A DNA stretch of 64,000 nt from Siphonodentalium dalli (lineage: Eukaryota; Mollusca; Scaphopoda; Gadilida; Siphonodentaliidae), in assembly GCA_032622095.1 (NCBI GenBank), contig CP136062.1, positions 157,102,875 through 157,166,874 of the forward strand. The letters are read 5' to 3'. Below the pieces are notes generated by a model, which made no database searches, had not been told where the DNA came from, and was given only the letters and a program-made list of their open reading frames with translations. This document shows, piece after piece, positions 48,166-58,900 of the stretch. Position 1 is the first letter of the stretch; the number at the start of each line of letters is the position of its first letter. The position numbers and the translations under genes are program-made.

Positions 48166-49027
48166 AATTGACAAACCCGGTTTACAGTCTAGTTTCTAGG
48201 TAGATACAAGAACTTTGAATTAGTGTTATCGACTGGATTAGGCCACTCTATTGCTCTGGCGCGTTTAGATTGATAACTGCCATCCGTACTCCAGTATTGT
48301 CCCAGTTGGCGTCATAATGGGTATTGCAATAATGTCCCTGTCGTTGTATAAGTGCAAGAACCGTTGGCTACGTATAAAATTATGTTACATTTCAGGACTG
48401 ATTCATCAAACTTTTTTTTCCAGCATTTTGTCAATATAAATCTCCAAGTCATTCACGTGTTGTGATGCTGTAATTGCTGTTCTTTCGAGGGCGTCGGTTA
48501 TAAAATATTCAGTGGATGTCATAGTCCCAATAACTGTATTTTTGGTATGGCGCAGATGTGATGATAAATGCTTCATTGCATAACTAACATATTTGAAATA
48601 ATCGCACAACCAAGTCGGAAGAATATCGCTATCAGGGAACGACAAATACTTGGAAAGTAATGCATTACCATTACAACTACTTGCCACATTTTTGTTTTCA
48701 TTACGATTACTATTACCGTTAGTTTTAAAATGGGCAGTAATGCAATTCCACTACTACTATTTTCAAAAGAAATGGATTACCATCACTGTCAGTGTATTAA
48801 AATAAAGAAAACAATAGACTATGCTTGTGGTATCCCTTATTTGTTTATGTAATTTTATAGAATATCAATTATTGTTTCAACAAATATCTAAGCTTCCATC
48901 TACTCTATATGGATATTATATACTGGTATTGGTATATTCCTTTAAACAATATCACACTTTTGATAACACAGTTGGTAACCAAGAACAATACTTTGAATGC
49001 CTACCCTATTTTGTCCCAAGATAATGT

Positions 49028-49230
49028 TACGAACATGTGGCCCTGGGTATAATGTACATACCGCCCAACTGCGAGTGTTAAGAATCCCCTATTGTGAAAC
49101 CCTGTTTGCCGTGTGGTACACCCTGTGATGTGTAGTATAGGAGTCTTGGAGGTACTAGCGCGGTCATATCACGTGAGGCATCGACCTGAGGATACGGCTT
49201 AACCCGTGATCATCTTTGGTCCTACGTGTC
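49028..49230 (+). repeat. Inverted repeat pair, right arm
   Basis: Contains actgcgagtgttaagaat, ccctgtttgccgtgtgg, gtgatgtgtagtataggagt, tcacgtgaggcatcgacc. The arms enclose about 0.86 kb. They could be termini of one old element or two opposed copies. Confidence 0.6.
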
Positions 49231-49439
49231 TTCAAGGCGGGTGGTTGAATTGACCCGGCTCAACCACTAATTTGCAGATACATATCTTACAATTATCTAC
49301 CAAAGCTATACTTATGCGATTGGGTGACAAGGAATATGATGTCTACTCTAGATCTAATGGAATAAGCTGATTTCAAAGATTCATAGCATTGGAATATGTT
49401 AAGTTTCTCGTAATCAGGACGTATATGTGAATAAAATTG

Positions 49440-49625
49440 TATCCATATATGTGCCATTTCGAACATAAATTATGAGTAAATTCCACGTATATTTTAAATT
49501 TAACGAATCAATAAAACTGTTATTTCGAAAATTCCGTAAATTCCACTTATTTTTTAATTTAACGCATTCATAAATGTGTTCTTTTGAACATGCATTATCC
49601 GTACATTCCACGCATTAGTAGTATC
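49440..49625. repeat. Degenerate tandem repeat, about 77 bp, 2-3 units
   Basis: TAAATTCCACNTAT followed by TTTAANTTTAACGNATNCATAAA recurs, with a third unit ending at cattccacgcatta. Confidence 0.55.
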
Positions 49626-49756
49626 GAACGTGCACGTACATTTTACGTCAATGTTGAAGAATGCGTGTCAGTAAACTGTATATGCCGTAAATCTAGACAG
49701 TTAATGGGAAATACGTGATGTTTGCATGAAACTAAATTCCGAATTTCGTGCAGTGA

Positions 49757-50000
49757 GTTTAACGTCGTTTTAGCATCTAGGCCATATCACGACCAAACCA
49801 GAATCAGGTATAAAATATCAAAGGGAAGCAACTGTATATACAAATAAGACAGCGTATTAGATTGAAACTACGGGTGATATACAAATACAAGCACAAAACA
49901 GGAAATGTTTCCGCTTGGAGTATATATATTGGAATATAAATTCAAGAACTGACTAGTATGCAAGCATGCTGTAAAACGCATAAAAGTAGTGCAAGTATAC
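49757..50000. repeat. Dispersed SINE-like family R3, copy 2
   Basis: TTTAACGTCGTTTTAGCATC then taggccatatcacgacc, agaatcag and, further on, aagaactgactagtatgcaa. Confidence 0.5.
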
Positions 50001-51349
50001 ATAATTAGTAGCAACTAAATAACATTAAATTACAAACGCTGCACATTGAAATGTGTAAAGTAGTTTCTAACATTAGATTTTGCATTGACAAGGAATTTAT
50101 AATATTTGATAAATCACGCATGAACCTTTGTCAATGCGTCAAGCAGACCGGTGAGAAAGAATATCGTCTTTCATCCAACCGACAGCTTCAATCCACACAT
50201 GCTGTTTGGTGTCTTTTAGAATAAATCGTTTCTCAATAGGAATAGGATGTGTTGTAGTATAGCTGGCTCAATTTGAGTGGAATTGTTTTGGAACAACTGT
50301 TGCCTTCTTCGGTAGATGTTTCCATGGCCTGCCAGTGTGACAAAGGGTCAGGAATCAAGGCTTATTATGCCATATCTTGCAATTAGCCAATCAGCGTCGA
50401 TATACAGTGACTGTATATGACTGTATATGAACATTTCGCGTGAACGTGGGTCACCGAAGAAAACCCGACATAATCAACTCGAAGGTTGAAGCTGGCAGTG
50501 AATTAATTTATTCATAATTCAAGTACATTCATTTTGCCAGTATGATTGTGTCAACGTAACCTATGTTGTATATAAAGCAAATACCACATGTCTTGTTCTA
50601 CACAATGTATTCAGTACACCAGGCGTGTAGTTGCCACACCAACATGCACAGTCTAAGTGCTTCACATATGGGCAAGTTCCACTGAAAACGCTGGAAGCGA
50701 ATGTGATATATAACTGAGACTTATACATACCAACGTGGACGTGCTCATGATACACTATTTCTAATTTTAACAGACAAAAACGGCTAAAATCGTTAGCATA
50801 GTATTATTTTCCAGCAACTAGTTAATGGGGAATTTGTTTTAGGCAAATAGTCGCATATTTTCCAACTTCTGATCAAAATTTTAGACTTAGGTGGACGTCA
50901 GTTGGAAATTTTCCAAATTTATGTAGCTGTTAGGTTCGCAATTTCTAACAGTTGAAAGCTTGAAGTACCGGTTAGAAAAATCCAACTCAAATGGATTTGT
51001 ACAATTTGGATTTCGTGAACTTTGGGAGTTTGGTCAAGTCAATGGGAATGCAGTTTGGGGTTTCAAGTTGGCCACCCCAACAGTGAACACCAAGCCGCGC
51101 CCCTGAATAGCAATTAAACAAGGTTTCATTTTTATAAGGCATTTAATGCGATAATTATTGTATCTCTTTAGGATGTAACTGTACGGTACACTCAGATGCA
51201 TTCGTATGTCATACACTGCCTGTATAGTGTAACTTGTTTCGTACTGGAACTTTGTATTCCAGACATGTTATTTTACTTTCGTGAAACAGCAAGAATTTGT
51301 GTAAACCCATACACGTGCTCATCGATATATATTACATAGCCGGCCTTTG

Positions 51350-51732
51350 TTAACCCTTTACCGGACAGAAGGGCCCTGTGCCAATTCATTCTCTTATATA
51401 TGCGAGTCGACCATAGGTCGCCTCGCATATATAAGATAATGCATTGGCTTAACACATTACAAATTATAAAATTGTTAAAGAATGTAAGAAAAAATGGTAA
51501 AAAGTGTTTAGGCCAATGCATTCTCTTATATATGCGAGGCGACCTATGGTCGACTCGCATATATAAGAGAATGCATTGGCACAGGGCATAACTGTAACTA
51601 TCACAATGTGGTCAAGGAGCCGGTTCCAATGATATCCATATTTGTATGGTTCTATTGAGACAGACCGAAGATATTTTAGGCTGTTGAAGCTTTATTTGGT
51701 GGTTTTGGCCGGTTTGTTGGGTAAAGGGTTAA
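51350..51732 (-). mobile_element. piggyBac-like MITE, copy B (minus orientation)
   Basis: Flanked by TTAA and bounded by CCCTTTACC..CAGA and TGTTGGGTAAAGGG. It contains both 65-bp palindromes, but the left one has small mismatches. 383 bp. Confidence 0.85.
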
Positions 51733-52295
51733 ACTAAATCTTGTTTGGTGATTGGTCAGCTTTCAATTGGGTCAGCCGTTTCTTATGCCAGTAAAATACA
51801 CCGTGACACAAACAAGACGTCACAAATTGTTGACCTAAACACGCGGGCGGCAGTATAAGTGGGCATGCTTTTAACATTCCAGCTGAATTTCATCTGAAGC
51901 CAGTTATATATATCGAGCACGTAATAGTTGCTAAAAGTATAAATAATTCACAGTGGGCTCACTTAAAGTGCTGTGTTGGCCAGTATCAACTTATAGGCGT
52001 ATTTGTTGAAAATATAATAGTGTACATGCAGCTTTTTTATGAGAATAAATCACCAGAAAGCTATATAAATATAAGAAATGATTTTCTAAATATAAGAATC
52101 GAATGGATTGGGTGTGAGTTTTATTGAGGGACACCGGGCTGTGGTCGTTATGACATACAATGTGCCCAAACTATCACTTCGCCGTAATAAAACACACTCA
52201 CTACATTAATTTTGTTAGTAAAGATATATCTAGTCAACGTGAAATGCATCACACAGTCTCCCAAAAACAATATACGTATATGTTGTGATGAGCCC

Positions 52296-52695
52296 TTAAC
52301 CCTTTACCCAACAAACCGGCCAAAACCGGCCAAATAAAGCTTCAACAGCCTAAAATATCTTCGGTCTGTCTCAATAGAACCATACACATATGGATATCAT
52401 TGGAACCGGCTCCTTGACCACATTGTGATAGTTACAGTTATGCCCTGTGCCAATGCATTCTCTTATATATGCGAGTCGACCATAGGTCGCCTCGCATATA
52501 TAAGAGAATGCATTGGCCTAAACAAAATCTTTTTTTAACACTTTTTACCATTTTTTCTTACATTCTTTAACAATTTTATAATTTTTAATGTGTTAAGTCA
52601 ATGCATTCTCTTATATATGCGAGGCGACCTATGGTCGACTCGCATATATAAGAGAATGCATTGGCACAGGGCCCTTCTGTTGGGTAAAGGGTTAA
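52296..52695 (+). mobile_element. piggyBac-like MITE, copy C (plus orientation)
   Basis: TTAACCCTTTACCCAACA at the left and its exact reverse complement at the right, 400 bp overall. TTAA target duplication plus CCCTTT termini are the piggyBac signature. A subterminal AAACCGGCCAAAACCGGCCA repeat lies only on the left. Two mirrored palindromes make up the right two thirds. It sits 174 bp upstream of gene B exon WSC3a. Confidence 0.9.
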
Positions 52696-52869
52696 GGTAC
52701 ATTGTCCGTCTTGAGTATCTGATCGCATGCACGGGACTGAGTCTGGAAAAACTGGAACCACACAACAAATACCAACTCGTACATTCTATATGAGTTATAT
52801 GTGTAAGAATGTACGAGATAATGTCACTGTTGACTAGTCTACATACACATAATTTCATCTCACTGACAG

Positions 52870-52995
52870 ATGGACCTTACCCACCACAATATATCGGTTG
52901 TTATGTTGACCGTTCGGATAGAGATTTAGAAGGATCCATGACAGAACTGACGAACAGTTCGTTGAATGCATGTGCTGATATTTGTCGAGAAAAAT
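52870..52995 (+). CDS. Gene B exon: WSC3, first half
   Basis: AG at 52868-52869, donor GTAAGT at 52996. Encodes GPYPPQYIGCYVDRSDRDLE and LNACADICREK, very close to WSC2. Its first two bases (at) would give Tyr with an upstream exon ending in t, as at the equivalent gene A junction. Confidence 0.85.
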
Positions 52996-55900
52996 GTAAG
53001 TAATCTCCAAAACATGAATAATATAAATATGTTGTATTTATGTCCGGAACTTCTTGTATATGCGAGAGAGAGCAGAGAGAGGGGAGAGGGCGAGAGAGGA
53101 AGAGAGAGAGCGAGAGAACGAGGTCAGGGATAACTAATCGTGATATACACTTTTAAAACTCAAGTGTTATATACAGCACTTTCCAAACTTGTGTAGAGTG
53201 ACAGTACTTCTTGTGCAACAACAGCACCAATACACGTTTGACACTATATAGTTGTTGGAAATGAATTGTAACACTTTCATGATTAAGTGATGTGTAACTA
53301 CTTGAAGAGATTGTCTAAACACCCTTAAAATGTCACGTTTTGTCTGCACAACACCCAACAGGCACCAAGCACTACACTACTGGAATACTTGTTAGCACGA
53401 ATGTCTGTACTCTTCCACGTATCATATTATGAGTAATGAATCTTGATCAGAGTGGAATCACCACGAATATTGATTAATTAATCAATTTGCATATTATTGT
53501 ATCATTGGCAACTGTGGAGTGTGGACTGTAAGTGTCAGGTCAGGCATCAGTCAGTGGTAGGAAGTTAAACGGCAAATGATAACCAAGATGCAAATTGACC
53601 AATATCGGTGGTTATACCGCCCTGAGCAAGAGCCAAGGCTCATGTAGGACATGCATGTGGAAGAGATAAAACAAAAGCATACCTTGCTAACATTGTATAG
53701 GCCTGATCAATATTTTCAAAAATGGCGGACAGTTAATAGTTTTACTCAGCATAGATAATTCCACAACGAGGCAACAATCAAATGAGGTGCCATAGAAACT
53801 AATTTGCTTGTTAGTGCAATTTAAAGTCTCCCTTATCGTCTTGGTGTCAATGCTACTTTTAAAGGTGGTATTCCGATTTCAGAACTCTGCTAAGGTGTTC
53901 AAATTGGAAATCGACGTGTAAGATGAAGCACTGTACGGGTTGGTAAATATAACAATTGGTTGGTGTATACATTTTAACACTTCAGTTTTTTAGTGTATAT
54001 GCGAGAGAGAGAGAGAGAGAGAGAGGGGGGTAGAGAATAAATAATCGTGAGATATGTTCGCGAGAGAGAGACAGGTGGCTATTTATGACAATATACATGT
54101 GACAGAGCGAGGGTAACTAATGATGAGCTATATGCTAGAGACGATGACTAATCGTGATACATATGCGAGAGTGAGAGAGAATGGGGAGAGGATGGCTCAT
54201 CGTGAGAGGCTGGACACTGAGTCGAAGGGGATACAGCGGAGTATGGCTCATCGTGAGAGGCTGAACACTGAGGCGAAGGGGATACAGCGGAGTATGGCTC
54301 ATATTGAGAGGCTGAACACTGAGGCGAAGGGGGTACAGCGGAGTATGGCTCATCGTGAGAGGATGAACACTGAGTCGAAGGGGATACAGCGGAGTATGGC
54401 TCATCGTGATAGGCTGAACACTGAGTCGAATGGGGATACAGCGGAAGATGGCTCATCGTGAGAGGCTGAACACTGAGGCGAAGGGGATACAGCGGAGTAT
54501 GGCTCATCGTGAGAGGCTGAACACTGAGGCGAATGGGACACAGCGGAGTATGGCTCATCGTGATAGGTTGAACACTGAGGCGAAGGGGATACAGCGGAGT
54601 ATGGCTCATCGTGAGAGGCTGAACACTGAGTCGAAGGGGATACAGCGGTAGTTTTATTGAACAGCAATCGTAATTCGAATACAACTGATGAAACACGCCA
54701 GAGAGGGTCGCCTGTGACATAACTACCATTGGCCCATTATATTCCCATAACTTGGTTCAAGGACATATAGCACTACGTGTATATTATATCACTATCCATA
54801 TAGTTAGAACCCCAAACTCGAATATCCGTGTTCGGTTCCTTAAGGAAACCTCACACATCTTACTTCCAGCCAAGACCTACACACAATGAAGACGGCTCCC
54901 AAATATGGTCATAGGAAATGAACATAACAGCGGAATAGTATATACATTTAATAAAACACAATTCCCCAAAAAATGATGCTTGTCCTATTCCACTTCCGAG
55001 CCTCTAATACGTAGAGGCTCGACTAGTCTGATACTAGGGTCATCGATCTATCACATTTATATACACCACTTGTATATTATTCACGACTTATTAAAGACTT
55101 GTACATATCTATGTGTCCATTTACCTCACATCGCCATGGTTACGACATATCCGGTGGCACTTCCGGATTTCGGACATATGTTGTGTATAAATATACACAT
55201 GAATCGGAATGAATGAAAGCAGTGATCTGATCACACACAGAATGGACCAAAATTTATAATGTGGCATTCTTGTGCATATAGAGAACAGACTGCAGAACTG
55301 TCACAACTAAATATACTTCCTTCTGCAATGATATTATATTGGCTAAATGATGGAGATATTCCGGAATTAAAACAAAACTTGTGTTTGTTAAATTCGGCGC
55401 ACCTCACGGGCACCGGGTAAGTGTTTTTAAGCTGCGTTCACAAACTTCACCAAACCCACTCTCCATATAGTTGAATTTGAGTTACTTACGCCCAAAGATG
55501 GTCAATTGTGGTATTGTAAACTGACTATATCCGTTATTTGGTCACAATTACGTTCAATATTGGGTTATCACCCTTCCGATTAACCCTTTAACCAACAGAA
55601 GGGCCCTGTGCCAATGCATTCTCTTATATATGCGAGTCGACCATAGGTCGCCTCGCATATATAAGAGAATGCATTGGCTTAACACATTAAAAATTATAAA
55701 ATTGTTAAAGAATGTAAGAAAAAATGGTAAAAAGTGTTAAAAAAAGATTTTTTTTAGGCCAATGCATTCTCTTATATATGCGAGGCGACCTATGGTCGAC
55801 TCGCATATATAAGAGAATGCATTGGCACAGGGCATAACTGTAACTATCACAATGTGGTCAAGGAGCCGGTTCCAATGATATCCATATTTGTATGGTTCTA

Positions 55901-58900
55901 TTGAGACAGACCGAAGATATTTTAGGCTGTTGAAGCTTTATTTGGCCGGTTTTGGCCGGTTTGTTGGGAAAAGGGTTAACTTGGGATACTCATTTTCAAA
56001 TATAATACTTTCATCACATGGCACGCGTGATCCCGATTGTATACCAATCTATATCTAATCGTGACCCACAATTAAGTATTATTCGCTATTGAATCGTGTG
56101 ATTATTAGATGATATAATACGCAAGCTTCGTAAATCTTGCCGCATGCAGGTTTCAGGTTTGCTGGGCTACAAGCTGGCAAAGAGTGCCTCTGTGGTCAAT
56201 CTTACGGTAAATATGGACGACGAGCTGAAGCTGATTGTAGCATTGTGTGTCCAGGAGACCCTAGTAGCATGTGTGGAGGATATTGGGCCAACAGCATATA
56301 TGATTTAGCAGGTGCGTATTTTTAATATAAACATGTATGTGTATCGAGGGATGTGGCTAGATTGTCTCCGCTGGGGGCTGGGGCGTCCAGCTTGGAATGT
56401 CATTATACACTCCCTTTAAAAGACCGAAATTAACAGGTCCAAGAAGTTCCATTTCCATTCCATTGGGTTTGAAATTTCAACTGGTACCTCAAACGTTACA
56501 ATTTTTTGACATTTCAATGGTCAGGGAAACTTCAACTAGTATCAAACGGTGCAACAAAAACAAGAAATATTTCTTGTTTCCTGAGCACAAACATATTAGT
56601 TATTATAAAATTTGCTATTCTTTCAATATAATTATTACCCCTTCAGCAAATAAAAGTGATGATATGGTAAATGTTATAAAACAAATATTGTTGCCTCTAA
56701 AAACAACCTATTTTGCAGCAAATAATTTCAAGTTGCCTATAATCATCGTGGTAAACATGTGGTGTTGGTCATGTCAAGTGATGTCCCCCGGTCCTTAAAC
56801 CTCACACCCGCTATGGTGGGAAATTTCCAACTGATTTTAAATGCAAAATTAATTCGACCGAAAACAGGACAATATTCGATTGTTGGTATAAAACAATACA
56901 GACCACACTGAATGTTGTTTGAAATATCATAAGTTTGTTTGGGGTTACCACAATTTATGCGATAACTCGAACATTTTTATAACGCAGGGCGTGTTCCAAA
57001 TTTGGGCTAAACCGGACGTATGGGTGAAATGTTATAAATTTGAGAGACAGAGTTTGAATGATCGATTGGGTTTAATTTCGCTTTCAGCAACTAAGGCCAT
57101 ATCAGGGCATTGCCATTTTTTGGCGGTGGAGGAAATCCGCACACGTACGGATAATCTAACAGTGATTTCAATGGCTGATAAACTCGTTGACCATGTGCGG
57201 AAAACCACCTGCCATCTGCGAGTAATTGGTAACTCCACCAGATAACGATTTTCAGTTACAAAATCCACGATGGGTATTTGAAATCTTATCGCCAGCGCTG
57301 GAGGGCGAACCGGCTTGGGGTTCTACCCCCAACCGAATGAGCCAACGAGGCTCCAACATAGTTTGAAACTTGGGGCTTTTATATATCACATTTAAGAAGG
57401 CACTGACTCAGTGCGACTGTTCCTTGCTTCGACGACGGGAGATATTATCATTTCTTATCTAAATGTCGTGTATCGATTGGAATGGCACATTGAGATGCCC
57501 ACCAACCCAGACCAAGATAAGTCTGGGTTCGAACAAGACATCAAACGATCTCCCACCAACTCAGATCAAGATAAGTCTGGGTTCGAACAACCCATCAAAC
57601 GATCTCCCACCAACTCAGATCAAGATAAATCTGGGTTCGAACAACCCATCAAACGACCTCTGTGAGATGCCCATCAACTCAGATCAAGAAAAGTCTGGGT
57701 TCGAACAACCCATCAAACGATCTCTGTGAGATGCCCACCAACTCAGATCCAGATAAGTTTGGGTCCGAACATCCCATCAATCGATATATCTGAGATGCCC
57801 ACCAACTCAGATCAAGATAAGTCTGGGTTCGAACAACCCATCAAACGATCTATGTGAGATGCCCACCAACTCAGATCAAGATAAGTCTGGGTTCGAACAA
57901 CCATCGAACAACCATCATAATCAAGTCGATATATTTATGGCTGTGCCATATCATATATTTTGCCGTACAACAGTTTCTCTAAACTTAAGAAAAAATAACA
58001 AGATATACTAGTAGATGAATGATATAAGTCAGCACATACATGTATTTAATTTCACCATTTTTTGCACAGCGAGCCTACCAGAACCCGTGCAGACAAAGGA
58101 TTGTTATGTTCTCAACAGCAATGCCACTCTGACGACGGTTCCTTGTTGTAATGCCCCCGTGGCACCAGTGACGTCGGTGCTGTGTGAATACGGTAAGCGT
58201 GGTGGTACTTATCAAATAACAGGATATAGTTTCCTCCCTCGCTATACTCGATCAGGTACTATACCACAAATCGATTTCGTTCATATATTGGACTTTGTTT
58301 TATTTTACAATTCGTAACTCTGAGATTCTTACTAAATGTAGAACGTTAACATTTTCGGTTTGTGTATACAACTCCTGCGGGAGACGGCAGTTAAGCTATT
58401 GAGAATGTTGTCTGTGCTTGCTTTATGGAGTTAAGGCCCCTAACGCGGCATCTCACATTTATCGACAATTGTAGAGTATCTCTGGAACGCACTGAGGTAG
58501 CGGAACGGGACAAATATTATGACAGAGAGTAATTTGTACATGTGTACTTATACTTCTGATTATTGATCGCTGTGCGGGGGGTGTTCAATGTCGTAAAAAT
58601 TAAATTCTCTCCGATCGCGACCAAACTAACATTCATGGTCTTCATGTCACCAGATAACGATGCCGTGAACATTTTGTAAATCCGTGCAAAATGACCGAGT
58701 TAACCACCACTGAATGTTCAAAAATGTCGAAAAATTGCTTGTATTCACAATTCCTCCCAAACCGATGCACGGGTGAAGGGGATTGAGACGAACCAACTGT
58801 CCACATGCACATAGCGAGGATGCACGCGAAATCCGGTTAAGAATTTACGATAAAGGGTACAGAGATGGCATCATAATACCCCGTCTGTGTTTTGAGAATT

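Larger units (their letters stand above)
43461..52869. other. Region between gene A stop and first gene B exon
   Basis: 9.4 kb with no exon I can support. It would hold the gene A 3'UTR, and either the gene B 5' region or simply an intron if the cassettes are alternative. Contents: foldback at 43879, R1 copy at 44892, short tandem arrays at 45239 and 49440, an inverted repeat pair at 47985/49028, R3 at 49757, and MITE copies B and C. Confidence 0.5.
52996..56149. other. Gene B intron (3.15 kb)
   Basis: Contains GA-rich microsatellites, the 51-bp minisatellite, the solo LTR and MITE copy D. No exon found. Confidence 0.6.
56312..58069. other. Gene B intron (1.76 kb)
   Basis: Contains an R3 fragment and the 54/64-bp minisatellite. 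A 133-codon ORF at 56397-56798 has no recognisable family and no paralogue in gene A. Confidence 0.5.

Noticed and set aside
48821-48853. Possible signal-peptide exon for gene B (MLVVSLICL..)
   Set aside because: Would splice in phase to 52870, but the donor (GTAATT) is weak and such short hydrophobic ORFs are frequent by chance in AT-rich DNA.
54148-54729. 193-codon minus-strand ORF and its plus-strand partners
   Set aside because: Entirely a by-product of the 51-bp minisatellite, whose period is a multiple of three.
56397-56798. 133-codon plus-strand ORF in a gene B intron
   Set aside because: No domain, no paralogue in gene A, composition like surrounding intron.
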